Positions 1-7,754 are shown, counted from the first letter of the stretch. The stretch: DNA of 50,072 nt from an uncultured Lachnospiraceae bacterium (GCA_944384025.1 CALWRS010000015.1:1-50072), one strand, 5' to 3'. Notes: generated by a model not told the origin, from the sequence alone. Translations and numbers: made by a program.

Positions 1-63
1 GATAAGAACCTCTTTTCTTCTTGGTTTTAGTATATCTTATTAGCCACTTCCGTTACAACTTTA

Positions 64-183
64 TTATAGCACTTCAATCTGGCGGCTTAAGGTAGGCTGT
101 GTTACGTGCAAGATGTCAGCGGCTTTCGTCAAATTTTTCTCCTGCGCTACGGAGAGAAAATACCGAAGCGTACGCAGTTCCAT
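64..183 (-). pseudogene. Truncated LysR-family regulator, N-terminal HTH only
   Basis: Reading leftwards from an ATG at 183 gives 39 residues starting MELRTLRYFLSVAQEK and containing AADILHVTQPTLSRQI. This is the start of the LysR winged-helix DNA-binding domain. The frame stops two codons after the point where family members continue with K-x-L-E-x-x-L-G, and no continuation is visible in 1-63. A strong AGGAGG lies 7 bases before the start, 25 bp past the end of tcdA. The effector domain (about 200 residues) is missing, so I read it as a deletion remnant. A functional 39-residue peptide is possible but unlikely. Confidence 0.7.
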
Positions 184-208
184 TTCGCTACCTCCTAGTT
201 CCGGTTTT

Positions 209-928
209 TTACAGTTTATCGAATCCACGTACCAAATCCTTTATGGCTTCTCCCGCCAGTATTAACCCGGCGACCGAGGGCACAAAGGAGACGCTCCCCG
301 GAGGCTGCCGGCGTTTGTCTTCGCAGGGCGCTGCAGGCGGAGGAAGCGGCGGTTCTTTTGAGTATACAACTTTAAGGCTTTCTATGCCGCGTTTTTTTAG
401 CTCATGACGCATAACTTTGGCAAGCGGGCAAACGGAAGTCTGGTAGATATCCGCGACTTCAAGCGCCGATGGGTTAAGCTTATTCCCGGTCCCCATGGAA
501 CTGATAATGGGGACGCCGGCTATTTTCGCCTGCGTAACAAGAGAGAGCTTTGCCGTTACCGTGTCGATGGCATCGATAATATAATCGTATTCGTGAAAAG
601 AAAACGAGGCTTCGGTTTCCGGCAAATAAAACAGGCGGTGTTTTTTTACGCGGATGGACGGGTCGATTTCGGCAATGCGCTCCGCAACGACGTCCGTTTT
701 ATAGCGCCCCAGCGTTTTGTTTGTAGCGTGGAGCTGACGGTTTAGATTTGTCGGCTCAAAACGGTCGCTGTCAACAAGGTCAAGCGCACCGATGCCGCAG
801 CGCGCCAACGCTTCCACAGCGTAGCCTCCCACGCCGCCAAGCCCAAAAACGGCAACGCGTGAGGAGCGTAGTTTTTGCATGGCATTTTTCCCGAGCAGAA
901 GCTCTGTTCGCAGATAAGATTGGCACAT
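209..928 (-). CDS. tcdA: tRNA threonylcarbamoyladenosine dehydratase (TcdA/CsdL, ThiF-E1 superfamily)
   Basis: This is a 239-residue cytosolic E1-like enzyme. The family uses ATP to cyclise t6A37 to ct6A in ANN-decoding tRNAs. The nucleotide-binding loop GLGGVGG is at residues 29-35, followed by the family features L-V-D-x-D, N-L-N-R-Q, D-A-I-D-T and CPLAKVMR. The C-terminal P-S-V-A-G-L-x-x-A-G-E is also typical. I start at the ATG at 928 because GGAG lies 8 bases upstream and homologues begin near this point; an open frame continues to 1060 but has no ribosome site. The promoter at 977-1005 drives it divergently from csoR. A general ThiF-like adenylyltransferase is the alternative. Confidence 0.87.
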   Translation of the reverse strand: MCQSYLRTELLLGKNAMQKLRSSRVAVFGLGGVGGYAVEALARCGIGALDLVDSDRFEPTNLNRQLHATNKTLGRYKTDVVAERIAEIDPSIRVKKHRLFYLPETEASFSFHEYDYIIDAIDTVTAKLSLVTQAKIAGVPIISSMGTGNKLNPSALEVADIYQTSVCPLAKVMRHELKKRGIESLKVVYSKEPPLPPPAAPCEDKRRQPPGSVSFVPSVAGLILAGEAIKDLVRGFDKL

Positions 929-976
929 ATTTCTCCTTCTTTCCGTGAAAAATAGCGACAAATACGCCTTAGCTTT

Positions 977-1005
977 ATCATAAGGTAAAAAGTATGGAAA
1001 GTCAA
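977..1005 (-). promoter_or_regulatory. Sigma-A promoter of tcdA
   Basis: On the minus strand TTGACT (1000-1005), a 17-bp spacer and TATGAT (977-982) precede tcdA by about 50 bp. It is back to back with the csoR promoter. Confidence 0.7.
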
Positions 1006-1027
1006 CGCAGAAAAAGCAGAATCGGGC

Positions 1028-1056
1028 TTGACAAAGGAAGCGGAGAGAGGTATACT
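1028..1056 (+). promoter_or_regulatory. Sigma-A promoter of the csoR-copA operon
   Basis: TTGACA (1028-1033), a 17-bp spacer and TATACT (1051-1056) give a near-consensus promoter. The predicted transcription start, near 1063, falls inside the CsoR operator, which fits repression by blocking polymerase. Confidence 0.8.
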
Positions 1057-1059
1057 TCA

Positions 1060-1078
1060 TATACCCCTAGGGGGTATA
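1060..1078 (+). promoter_or_regulatory. CsoR-type operator palindrome
   Basis: The perfect inverted repeat ATACCCC-TAG-GGGGTAT, extended by one T/A pair, is of the GC-tract-flanked-by-AT type bound by CsoR/RcnR-family repressors. It sits just after the -10 box and 28 bp before csoR, so copper-responsive autoregulation is expected. Confidence 0.85.
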
Positions 1079-1105
1079 ATGACGTTTGAAAATCGGAGAG
1101 ATATT

Positions 1106-1405
1106 ATGGAAAATCAGGAGTGCTGCATGCGCCATAAGGAACGCAGCGAAGAAGAATATAAAAGTCTGGTTCACCGGCTGAACCGAATCGAAGGGCAGAT
1201 TCGAGGAATTCGCGGCATGGTTGAGAAAAATGCGTATTGTACGGATATCCTCGTTCAGGTGGCAGCAGTCAACGCCGCCTTAAACGCCTTTAACAAGGAA
1301 CTGCTGGCAAATCATATTAGAACCTGCGTCTCCAAAGATATCCGCGACGGGAAAACGGAAACCGTAGACGAGCTTGTAGAACTCTTGAAAAAACTGATGC
1401 GATAA
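1106..1405 (+). CDS. csoR: Copper-sensing transcriptional repressor CsoR
   Basis: This is a 99-residue all-helical repressor of the CsoR/RcnR (DUF156) family. The family binds Cu(I) through a Cys-His-Cys site and then leaves the operator. Here the ligands are C45, H70 and C74 in the H-x3-C arrangement of true CsoR proteins. The motif L[12 protein letters not shown] is at residues 21-33. The ATG at 1106 is chosen because CGGAGAG lies just upstream; a longer in-frame start at 1028 overlaps the promoter and operator. The N terminus carries an extra C6-C7 pair. copA follows after 32 bp in the same transcript. Confidence 0.93.
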   Translation: MENQECCMRHKERSEEEYKSLVHRLNRIEGQIRGIRGMVEKNAYCTDILVQVAAVNAALNAFNKELLANHIRTCVSKDIRDGKTETVDELVELLKKLMR

Positions 1406-1437
1406 AAGCGGACATTTTCAGAAATGGAGGGAATCTT

Positions 1438-3960
1438 ATGGAACAGTATAACGTAAGCGGTATGAGCTGTGCGGCTTGCAGTGCCCGCGTAGAAAAAGCG
1501 GTTTGTCAGCTCGAGGGTGTTTCTTCCTGTTCGGTCAGCCTTTTGACAAACTCTATGGGAGTAGAAGGAACAGCGTCGCCGCAGGAGATTATTGCAGCGG
1601 TAGAAGCGGCAGGCTATCATGCGACGAAAAAAGGAGCGGCTACGGATGCGGCTAATAAGGCGCAGGCATCCGGGCTTGAAGATACGCAAACGCCTATTCT
1701 TCGCAGAAGACTTCGCGCATCGTTTGTCTTCTGGATTGTGCTGATGTACTTTTCTATGGGACATATGATGTGGAATTGGCCTGCTCCGGCTTTTTTTGCA
1801 GAAAATCACGTGGCTATGGGCCTATTGCAGCTGTTGCTGACGGTTATTGTCATGGTAATTAACCAAAACTTTTTTGTAAGCGGTTTTCGCGCGCTTTGGC
1901 ACCGTTCGCCGAATATGGACACGCTCGTAGCTCTGGGAGCGGGGACCGCGTTTGTTTACAGTACCGTTGCTCTGTTTGCGATGATTGACGCGCAGGCAAA
2001 CGCAAATGCGGCCGCGGTTATGAAATACATGCACGAATTTTACTTTGAATCCGCCGCGACCATACTGACTCTTATTACTATTGGAAAAATGCTGGAGGCG
2101 CGTTCAAAAGGCAAGACGACAAATGCGCTAAAAAGTTTGATCGAGCTTGCGCCGAAAACCGCGTGCGTACTTCGGGAAGGCATAGAGACAACGGTTTTGG
2201 TAGAAGAAGTAAGAATCGGGGAGCAGTTTTTGGTGCGCCCCGGAGAGAGTATTCCGGTAGACGGCGTAGTTTTGGAAGGCGAGAGCGCCGTTAACGAATC
2301 GGCGCTGACCGGAGAAAGCATTCCCGTAGACAAAGCGGCGGGCGATTTTGTTTCTGCTGCAACCATCAACCAGTCTGGTTTTTTGCGCTGTGAAGCAAAG
2401 CGGGTAGGGGAGGATACGACGCTTTCACAGATTATCCGCATGGTTAGCGACGCAACGGCGACAAAGGCGCCGATTGCAAAAGTTGCCGACCGTGTTTCCG
2501 GCGTGTTTGTACCGGCAGTCATAGGGATTGCGCTTGTTACGCTGGCAGTTTGGCTTATTGCCGGGCAGACGATTGGCTACGCGCTTGCCCGCAGTATTTC
2601 CGTTTTGGTAATCAGCTGTCCATGTGCGCTTGGGCTTGCAACGCCGGTAGCGATTATGGTAGCAAGCGGCGTCGGTGCGAAAAACGGGATCTTATTTAAG
2701 ACGGCAGTATCCTTAGAGGAAGCCGGGAAGGTTAAGACCGTCGTTCTTGATAAAACCGGAACGATAACAAAAGGAGAGCCGGAGGTAACCGATTTGCTCC
2801 CTGTTCAAGGGACTACAGAAGTAGAACTGCTAAATACCGCGCTTTCTTTAGAGCAAAAAAGCGAGCACCCATTAGCGAAGGCAATTTTGGCAAAGGCGGA
2901 GGGGATGCAGCTTGCGCCGGAAGAGGTGACCGATTTTCGGGCGCTTCCCGGAAACGGTTTGCAGGCAAAACAGGAAGGAAAAGAGTTGTTAGGCGGGAGT
3001 GCGAAGTTCCTCGCTTCTAAGACCCGGATACCGGAGATGGTGCAGTCGGAGGCAGAGCGCTTCTCGCAGGAAGGAAAGACGCCGCTGTTTTTTGCAAAAG
3101 ACGGGCAGCTGCTTGGCGTTATTGCCGTTGCGGATACAATGAAAGAAGACAGCCCGCAGGCCATTGCCGAAATGAAAAACATGGGACTTGAGGTTGTTAT
3201 GCTTACCGGCGATAACGAAAAAACCGCGCGGGCAATCGGCAAAATCGCCGGTGTGGACCGCGTAATTGCGGGCGTGCTTCCAAGCGGCAAGGAACAGGTA
3301 ATTCGCGAGCTGATTAAGCAGGGCAAGGTGGCGATGGTTGGCGACGGAATTAACGACGCTCCGGCGCTTGTGCGGGCGGATCTTGGAATTGCAATCGGCG
3401 CAGGAACGGACGTCGCTATTGAGTCCGCCGACGTTGTATTAATGAAGAGCCGTCTAAGCGACGTTCCCGCCGCTATTCGCCTTAGCAGAGGAACGCTTCG
3501 GAACATTCATGAAAATTTGTTTTGGGCGTTTATTTATAACGTCATCGGGATTCCGCTTGCGGCAGGCGTTTGGATACCGATTTTTGGCTGGAAGCTAAAT
3601 CCGATGTTCGGTGCGGCGGCAATGAGCCTCTCCAGCTTCTGTGTTGTTACCAATGCGCTGCGTTTAAATTGGCTCCCTATTCGCAGTGCAAAAAGGGATA
3701 AAAAAATAAAAAGTCAAAAAAACAGAAAGGATGAGAAGACAATGACAAAGACAATGAAAATCGAAGGAATGATGTGCGGACACTGCGAGGCACGCGTAAA
3801 GAAGTGTCTGGAGGCGCTGCCGGAAGTGAGTGAAGCAGTTGTAAGCCATACGGCGGGAACGGCGGTTGTTGCGTTGCAGGCTGCAATTGACGACGATGTA
3901 CTGAAAAAGGCGGTAGAGGAGCAGGATTACAAAGTACTTGCCATCACCGAAGGAAAGTAG
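1438..3960 (+). CDS. copA: Copper-exporting P1B-type ATPase with N- and C-terminal HMA domains
   Basis: This 840-residue membrane ATPase exports Cu(I). In order it shows an N-terminal HMA domain (GMSCAAC, C11 and C14), membrane helices from about residue 90, the actuator TGES at 291-294, the transport motif C394-P395-C396, the phosphorylation site D438 in DKTGT, H477-P478 of the N domain, and GDGIND at 635-640. After the last membrane helices a Lys-rich linker (about 745-768) leads into a second HMA domain (GMMCGHC, C780 and C783). Most family members lack this C-terminal domain; it resembles a fused CopZ chaperone. GGAGGG precedes the ATG. It is cotranscribed with csoR and probably with the GH5 gene downstream. 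Confidence 0.95.
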   Translation: MEQYNVSGMSCAACSARVEKAVCQLEGVSSCSVSLLTNSMGVEGTASPQEIIAAVEAAGYHATKKGAATDAANKAQASGLEDTQTPILRRRLRASFVFWIVLMYFSMGHMMWNWPAPAFFAENHVAMGLLQLLLTVIVMVINQNFFVSGFRALWHRSPNMDTLVALGAGTAFVYSTVALFAMIDAQANANAAAVMKYMHEFYFESAATILTLITIGKMLEARSKGKTTNALKSLIELAPKTACVLREGIETTVLVEEVRIGEQFLVRPGESIPVDGVVLEGESAVNESALTGESIPVDKAAGDFVSAATINQSGFLRCEAKRVGEDTTLSQIIRMVSDATATKAPIAKVADRVSGVFVPAVIGIALVTLAVWLIAGQTIGYALARSISVLVISCPCALGLATPVAIMVASGVGAKNGILFKTAVSLEEAGKVKTVVLDKTGTITKGEPEVTDLLPVQGTTEVELLNTALSLEQKSEHPLAKAILAKAEGMQLAPEEVTDFRALPGNGLQAKQEGKELLGGSAKFLASKTRIPEMVQSEAERFSQEGKTPLFFAKDGQLLGVIAVADTMKEDSPQAIAEMKNMGLEVVMLTGDNEKTARAIGKIAGVDRVIAGVLPSGKEQVIRELIKQGKVAMVGDGINDAPALVRADLGIAIGAGTDVAIESADVVLMKSRLSDVPAAIRLSRGTLRNIHENLFWAFIYNVIGIPLAAGVWIPIFGWKLNPMFGAAAMSLSSFCVVTNALRLNWLPIRSAKRDKKIKSQKNRKDEKTMTKTMKIEGMMCGHCEARVKKCLEALPEVSEAVVSHTAGTAVVALQAAIDDDVLKKAVEEQDYKVLAITEGK
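3726..3744 (+). other. Possible internal start for a stand-alone CopZ-like HMA protein
   Basis: Inside copA, AAAGG (3726-3730) lies 11 bases before an in-frame ATG at 3742. Initiation here would yield a free 72-residue HMA protein (3742-3960) with the Cys-x-x-Cys motif of a Cu(I) chaperone. The site falls exactly at the domain linker. The spacing is long, so this is only a candidate. Confidence 0.3.
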
Positions 3961-3970
3961 AGGAGGTAAG

Positions 3971-5254
3971 ATGATGCGAAACAAAGTTTTCTTTGCCTGC
4001 TTGTGCCTTTTTTTGGCGCAGGTGCTCACCGCCTGCGGCGAAACGAAGAAAGAAGACGTTCCGGCGGCTGTAACTGAAGAAGCGACGAAAGCGCCGACGA
4101 GCGAGCCGACGAGCGAGCCGACGAAGGAACCAACGAGCGAGCCTACGAAGGCGCCGGAGGAAAACGAAGAAATGCGGGATCTTACGACTATGGAACTTGT
4201 GCGCGATATGGGGATTGGAATCAACCTCGGCAATACGTTTGAATCGTGCGGCAGCTGGATTACCGGAAATACGCCGACGAGTTTTGAAACCGCGTGGGGA
4301 AGCCCTGTGATTACCGAGGCGATGATTGCCGGAATGGCAGATGCCGGATTTGGCGTTTTGCGCATCCCTGTGGCGTGGTCGAACATGATGGGAGACGACT
4401 ACACTATCAGCGAAGCTTATATAGAGCGCGTTACGCAGGTAGTGGATATGGCGCTTGCAAACGATATGTACGTTATTATAAATATCCACTGGGATGGCGG
4501 ATGGTGGGAAAAATTTTCTACGGAAAAAGAAGAGTGCATGTACCGCTATACGCGCATGTGGACGCAGCTTTGCGACGCCTTTGGCGCTTACGGCGACCGC
4601 TTGATGTTTGAGTCTTTGAACGAGGAAGGGTGCTGGAACGATATTTGGAACCGTTACGGCGGTACAAGCGGGAAGAGCACCGCATATGCGCTTCTAAACG
4701 AGATTAACCAGACGTTTGTGGACATTGTTCGCGCAAGCGGCGGCAACAATGCAAAGCGGCATCTTTTGATTGCGGGTTACGCTACCGACATTACGCTGAC
4801 GTGCGATCCCTTGTACGAGATGCCTTCCGACCCGGCGGGACGTATGGCCGTGTCGATTCATTATTATACGCCGGTAGGCTTTTGTATTTTAGAGCAGGAC
4901 GAGAGCTGGGGAAAGGTGCAGACCGAGTGGGGCAGCGACAGCGACATTTCTGAGCTAAACGGCTACATGCGCCAGCTTTACGATACGTTTATTGCAAACG
5001 GTATTCCGGTTATTATGGGGGAATACGGGTGTGTCACAAAGAATAAGACGCCGGAGCAGATACGAAATTTCCTGACAACGGTATGCGAAACAGCTTACGA
5101 TGCGGGGATTTGTCCGGTTTTGTGGGACATCAACTTCACGGAAGATGCGTCGTGGTCGATTTACAACCGTAATACCGGAAAAATGAACGACAGCGCGTTA
5201 GCAGAGAAGTTTCTTGCAATTGCGCAAAAAGATACGGTGCCGGAGCGACCGTAG
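3971..5254 (+). CDS. GH5-family endoglucanase-like lipoprotein
   Basis: This is a 427-residue exported enzyme. Residues 1-22 form a lipoprotein signal peptide ending in the lipobox LTAC, so it should be anchored on the outer face of the membrane. A Thr/Ser/Glu/Pro repeat linker (about 40-65) leads to a GH5 catalytic domain. It shows N-L-G-N-T-F-E, V-L-R-I-P-V-A-W, I-N-I-H-W-D-G-G, the acid/base N217-E218, H-Y-Y-T-P and the nucleophile E351 in M-G-E-Y-G. Beta-1,4-glucanase activity is the likeliest; GH5 also includes mannanases and xyloglucanases. AGGAGG (3961-3966) abuts the copA stop codon; the second ATG at 3974 is equally good as a start. Its place in a copper operon is odd. Confidence 0.87.
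   Translation: MMRNKVFFACLCLFLAQVLTACGETKKEDVPAAVTEEATKAPTSEPTSEPTKEPTSEPTKAPEENEEMRDLTTMELVRDMGIGINLGNTFESCGSWITGNTPTSFETAWGSPVITEAMIAGMADAGFGVLRIPVAWSNMMGDDYTISEAYIERVTQVVDMALANDMYVIINIHWDGGWWEKFSTEKEECMYRYTRMWTQLCDAFGAYGDRLMFESLNEEGCWNDIWNRYGGTSGKSTAYALLNEINQTFVDIVRASGGNNAKRHLLIAGYATDITLTCDPLYEMPSDPAGRMAVSIHYYTPVGFCILEQDESWGKVQTEWGSDSDISELNGYMRQLYDTFIANGIPVIMGEYGCVTKNKTPEQIRNFLTTVCETAYDAGICPVLWDINFTEDASWSIYNRNTGKMNDSALAEKFLAIAQKDTVPERP
4091..4156 (+). repeat. Short tandem repeat encoding the T-S-E-P / T-K-E-P linker
   Basis: Degenerate 12-bp units (ACGAGCGAGCCG and variants with AAGGAACC) repeat about five times in frame. They encode the flexible linker between the lipid anchor and the GH5 domain. 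Copy number may vary by slippage. Confidence 0.7.
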
Positions 5255-5255
5255 G

Positions 5256-5275
5256 GGGCAGAACAGACGCTGCCC
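5256..5275. terminator. Weak hairpin between the GH5 gene and the tRNA cluster
   Basis: GGGCAG and CTGCCC form a 6-bp stem between two convergent transcription units. Neither strand has a T run, so termination is doubtful. Confidence 0.3.
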
Positions 5276-5283
5276 GAGTCGGA

Positions 5284-5355
5284 CTGGGCTAGCTGGATTC
5301 GAACCAGCGAATGCAGGGATCAAAACCCTGTGCCTTACCGCTTGGCGATAGCCCA
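5284..5355 (-). tRNA. tRNA-Gln (UUG)
   Basis: A 72-nt cloverleaf on the minus strand. The acceptor arms TGGGCTA and TAGCCCA pair fully, the anticodon arm is CAGGG-TTTTGAT-CCCTG with anticodon TTG, and the T arm holds GGTTCGAATCC. The discriminator is G and CCA is not encoded. It follows a strong hairpin (5364-5398) with no room for its own promoter, so it probably depends on read-through from tRNA-His. Confidence 0.93.
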
Positions 5356-5363
5356 ATAAGTAG

Positions 5364-5398
5364 TAGAAAAGCCTTTTGTTCTTCAAAAGGCTTTTCTA
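5364..5398 (-). terminator. Perfect hairpin between tRNA-His and tRNA-Gln
   Basis: TAGAAAAGCCTTTT and its exact complement flank a 7-base loop, making a 14-bp stem. Read on the minus strand it resembles a terminator, with T residues in the 3' arm. It leaves only 8 bases before tRNA-Gln, so it may instead guide processing or give partial termination. Confidence 0.6.
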
Positions 5399-5399
5399 G

Positions 5400-5474
5400 G
5401 GTGGATATAGGGATTCGAACCCTAGGCCTCCAGAGCCACAATCTGGCGCGCTAACCAACTGCGCTATATCCACC
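5400..5474 (-). tRNA. tRNA-His (GUG)
   Basis: Minus-strand cloverleaf with acceptor GTGGATA/TATCCAC, anticodon loop TTGTGGC (anticodon GTG), T arm AGGGTTCGAATCCCT, discriminator C73 and the encoded extra G-1 at 5474 typical of bacterial tRNA-His. It lies 39 bp downstream of tRNA-Arg in the same transcript. Confidence 0.95.
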
Positions 5475-5513
5475 ATGTCGTTTATAAGGGAGAAGCCAAA
5501 AGGAAACTCCGAT

Positions 5514-5587
5514 TGTGCCAGAAGGGATTCGAACCCCCGACACACGGCTTAGAAGGCCGTTGCTCTATCCAACTGAGCTACTAGCAC
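5514..5587 (-). tRNA. tRNA-Arg (UCU)
   Basis: A 74-nt minus-strand cloverleaf with acceptor GTGCTAG/CTGGCAC (one G-U pair), anticodon arm ACGGC-CTTCTAA-GCCGT with anticodon TCT, and T arm GGGGGTTCGAATCCC (discriminator A73). It has its own promoter at 5628-5656. Confidence 0.95.
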
Positions 5588-5627
5588 AAGTTCCTGCGCA
5601 CCATAGGCTTCGCAAGACACGCTTCAC

Positions 5628-5656
5628 ATTATACATAAATCGCATCCCCTTGTAAA
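5628..5656 (-). promoter_or_regulatory. Promoter of tRNA-Arg/His
   Basis: On the minus strand TTTACA (5651-5656), a 17-bp spacer and TATAAT (5628-5633) lie 41 bp before tRNA-Arg. Confidence 0.7.
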
Positions 5657-5700
5657 GGGGGAATTTGCGAAAAATGTTAAAATTGGCGGTTTCGCTCAAA

Positions 5701-5747
5701 AGAAAATCGAGCATTCAGAAAGCCAAACTTCTTGTGAATACTCGATT
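5701..5747 (-). terminator. Intrinsic terminator after tRNA-Gly
   Basis: On the minus strand AATCGAGTATTCA pairs with TGAATGCTCGATT (one G-T pair), followed by TTTTCTTTT. It ends the Pro-Gly transcript 4 bp after tRNA-Gly. Confidence 0.8.
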
Positions 5748-5750
5748 GGA

Positions 5751-5821
5751 AGCGGGTGATGGGAATCGAACCCACGTGTCTAGCTTGGAAGGCTAGTGTT
5801 CTACCATTGAACTACACCCGC
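5751..5821 (-). tRNA. tRNA-Gly (UCC)
   Basis: A 71-nt minus-strand cloverleaf: acceptor GCGGGTG/CACCCGC, anticodon arm CTAGC-CTTCCAA-GCTAG with anticodon TCC, T arm GTGGGTTCGATTCCCAT and discriminator U73, all typical of tRNA-Gly. It follows tRNA-Pro by 26 bp. Confidence 0.95.
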
Positions 5822-5847
5822 GCGTCTTATAAGCTACAAACAGGGAA

Positions 5848-5922
5848 TCGGGGTGACAGGATTCGAACCTGCGACCTCTTGATCCCAAATCAAGCACTCT
5901 AGCCAAACTGAGCCACACCCCG
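5848..5922 (-). tRNA. tRNA-Pro (UGG)
   Basis: Minus-strand cloverleaf: acceptor CGGGGTG/CACCCCG, anticodon arm CTTGA-TTTGGGA-TCAAG with anticodon TGG, T arm GCAGGTTCGAATCCTGT, discriminator A73. It is the first gene of the cluster. Confidence 0.95.
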
Positions 5923-5937
5923 TTTGAAGCGATTACC

Positions 5938-5966
5938 ATTATAGTATGGGGAAAATGAGAAGTCAA
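5938..5966 (-). promoter_or_regulatory. Promoter of tRNA-Pro/Gly
   Basis: On the minus strand TTGACT (5961-5966), a 17-bp spacer and a perfect TATAAT (5938-5943) lie 15 bp before tRNA-Pro. Confidence 0.8.
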
Positions 5967-6056
5967 CCCCTTTTTTTAAAAATTTTTGGAGGCGCCCGCC
6001 GGAGCTGGAAAAAGGCCGAAAGAATCGGAAATTGCCAAGTTTTTTCTGGCTTAGAC

Positions 6057-6085
6057 TTGATTTTGCTGGAACATACTGCTAGAAT
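6057..6085 (+). promoter_or_regulatory. Promoter of fba
   Basis: TTGATT (6057-6062), a 17-bp spacer and TAGAAT (6080-6085) give a leader of about 43 bases before the fba start. Confidence 0.7.
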
Positions 6086-6133
6086 AACAGGTGAATTATT
6101 ATTCCACTTTTTACTAGGAAAGGAAGTTTACTC

Positions 6134-7072
6134 ATGGCATTAGTTACTACGACTGAAATGTTTAAGAAAGCTTACGAAGGCGGATATGCTGTCGGCGCTT
6201 TCAACGTGAACAATATGGAAATTGTTCAGGGTATTACCGAGGCTTGTCAGGATTTAAAGAGCCCGGTTGTGCTTCAGGTTTCTAAAGGAGCACGCGCTTA
6301 CGCAAACCACAACTACCTTGTAAAGATGGTACAGGCTGCTGTTGAAAACTGCCCGGATATCCCGATTGCATTGCATCTGGATCACGGCCCAGATTTTGAA
6401 ACATGCAAGGCTTGTATCGACGGCGGATTTACTTCCGTTATGATTGACGGTTCTTCGCTTCCGTTTGACGAAAACGTTGAACTTGCAAAGAAGGTTGTAG
6501 AATACGCACACGCACACGGCGTTGTTGTAGAAGCAGAGCTTGGAACGCTTGCGGGCGTTGAAGACGACGTAAACGTATCTGCTGAGGACTCCAGCTACAC
6601 CCGCCCGGAAGAAGTTGAAGAGTTCGTTGACCGCACTGGCTGCGATTCCCTTGCTATTGCAATCGGAACTTCGCACGGCGCATACAAGTTCAAGCCTGGT
6701 ACAAAGCCGCAGCTTCGTTTTGACGTTTTGGAAGATATTTCTAAGCGTCTGCCGGGATTCCCGATCGTTCTTCACGGATCTTCTTCCGTTCCGCAGGAAT
6801 TTGTTCAGAAGATTAACGCACACGGCGGAAAGATGCCGGATGCTATCGGTATTCCTGAAGAAATGCTGCGCGAAGCTGCAAAGATGGCTGTATGCAAGAT
6901 TAACATTGACTCCGATATCCGTCTTGCAATTACCGCAACCATTCGTGAGTACTTCGACGCTCATCCGGATCACTTTGATCCTCGTCAGTACCTTAAGCCC
7001 GCACGTCAGGCAGTTAAGGATATGGTTGCTCACAAGATCGTTAACGTTCTTGGCTGCAACGGCAAAGCTTAA
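6134..7072 (+). CDS. fba: Fructose-bisphosphate aldolase, class II
   Basis: This 312-residue cytosolic zinc aldolase cleaves fructose 1,6-bisphosphate to DHAP and glyceraldehyde 3-phosphate. The class II signature HLDHG is at 81-85 (catalytic D83, zinc ligand H84). Other zinc ligands are H181 in G-T-S-H-G-A-Y and H214 in V-L-H-G-S-S. The E-A-E-L-G-T-L-A-G-x-E-D loop and N-I-D-S-D near the C terminus (phosphate site) are intact. AGGAAG lies 7 bases before the ATG. It is a single-gene unit with its own promoter and terminator. A tagatose-bisphosphate aldolase is the only close alternative and less likely. Confidence 0.95.
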   Translation: MALVTTTEMFKKAYEGGYAVGAFNVNNMEIVQGITEACQDLKSPVVLQVSKGARAYANHNYLVKMVQAAVENCPDIPIALHLDHGPDFETCKACIDGGFTSVMIDGSSLPFDENVELAKKVVEYAHAHGVVVEAELGTLAGVEDDVNVSAEDSSYTRPEEVEEFVDRTGCDSLAIAIGTSHGAYKFKPGTKPQLRFDVLEDISKRLPGFPIVLHGSSSVPQEFVQKINAHGGKMPDAIGIPEEMLREAAKMAVCKINIDSDIRLAITATIREYFDAHPDHFDPRQYLKPARQAVKDMVAHKIVNVLGCNGKA

Positions 7073-7119
7073 TTCGTATCAGTGGCGGGAGTCAATCCCC
7101 ATCTGATAAACGCTCCGCG
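7071..7119. repeat. 49-bp hairpin repeat, copy A
   Basis: This begins at the fba stop codon and matches 22988-23036 at 46 of 49 positions. It can fold with TATCAG pairing CTGATA and an inner GGG/CCC stem, and ends CGCTCCGCG. It sits in the 3' untranslated region of fba. Confidence 0.75.
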
Positions 7120-7150
7120 GGGATTGAATAAGCAAAGAAGCGAAAGATAA

Positions 7151-7185
7151 CGGGTCAGTCAAATGGGCTGGCCCGCTTCTTTTTT
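7151..7185 (+). terminator. Intrinsic terminator of fba
   Basis: CGGGTCAG pairs with CTGGCCCG (8 bp, one G-T) around a 9-base loop, followed by CTTCTTTTTT. Flanking AAGAAG and CTTCTT can lengthen the stem. Confidence 0.85.
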
Positions 7186-7271
7186 ACCTATGGCGTTTCC
7201 GGAATAAAAAGAATTTTTGCGGGTAAAATGAACTTGGCGGCAGAAGACTGGAATTATTTTCAAAATTTTTA

Positions 7272-7300
7272 TTTCATTTTGGTAGAATTTCCTGTATAAT
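7272..7300 (+). promoter_or_regulatory. Promoter of the c-di-AMP receptor gene
   Basis: A perfect TATAAT (7295-7300) lies 17 bp after a poor -35 box, TTTCAT (7272-7277). Confidence 0.55.
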
Positions 7301-7348
7301 AGACTTACTCAGTACCTGCACATCTTATCGAGAAATGAGGAGCAAATT

Positions 7349-7687
7349 ATGAAGTTGGTTTATGCAATAATTCGTGACGAAGATTGCGATCATGTGATCG
7401 CACGCCTGAACAAGGACGGTTTTCAGGTGACGAAGCTTTCCACAACCGGCGGGTTTATGCGCAGAGGCAATACAACGTTGATGTTTTGCACAGATGATGA
7501 AAAAGTGGAACAGGCAGTCCGCCTGATTGAAGAGACTTGTGGACCAAGGCAGCAGATTACGTGCAATATGTCCATCCCTATGGGAGGTTCCGAGATGATG
7601 GACAGCTATATGCCGATGCCGGTACAGGCAGAAGTCGGCGGAGCGGTTATTTTTGCGGTAAATGTGGAGTACTTTGAGAAAATTTAA
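7349..7687 (+). CDS. darA: PII-like cyclic-di-AMP receptor (PstA/DarA family)
   Basis: This 112-residue cytosolic protein has the full length and pattern of the DUF970 family. Family members are trimeric PII-like sensors that bind c-di-AMP in Firmicutes. It begins M-K-L-V-Y-A-I-I, has the T-loop segment T-T-G-G-F-x-x-x-G-N-T-T, and ends V-G-G-A-V-I-F-x-x-x-V-x-x-F. GAGGAG precedes the ATG. The downstream partner of this sensor is not settled in the family. It sits alone upstream of citrate synthase behind a weak terminator, so some cotranscription is possible. Confidence 0.88.
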   Translation: MKLVYAIIRDEDCDHVIARLNKDGFQVTKLSTTGGFMRRGNTTLMFCTDDEKVEQAVRLIEETCGPRQQITCNMSIPMGGSEMMDSYMPMPVQAEVGGAVIFAVNVEYFEKI

Positions 7688-7695
7688 TGTAGCAT

Positions 7696-7736
7696 GTCAT
7701 TTCACCATATTGGTGCTTTGACGCGGCTTTTTTTTT
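7696..7736 (+). terminator. Terminator between the c-di-AMP receptor gene and gltA
   Basis: GTCA/TGAC and CACC/GGTG form a stem interrupted by a 3x3 internal loop, followed by a run of nine T. The broken stem suggests partial termination. Confidence 0.5.
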
Positions 7737-7754
7737 AAGACACGGAGGCGTGCT

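Noticed and set aside
404-745. Open frame on the plus strand across tcdA
   Set aside because: It is antisense to tcdA, has no ribosome site and shows no family pattern.
4091-4156. The 12-bp repeats as a possible CRISPR or regulatory array
   Set aside because: They are in frame, have no spacers and encode a simple Thr/Ser/Glu/Pro linker.
5588-5700. A further tRNA or small gene between tRNA-Arg and tRNA-Gly
   Set aside because: Only a promoter and a terminator are found; no cloverleaf or frame with a ribosome site.
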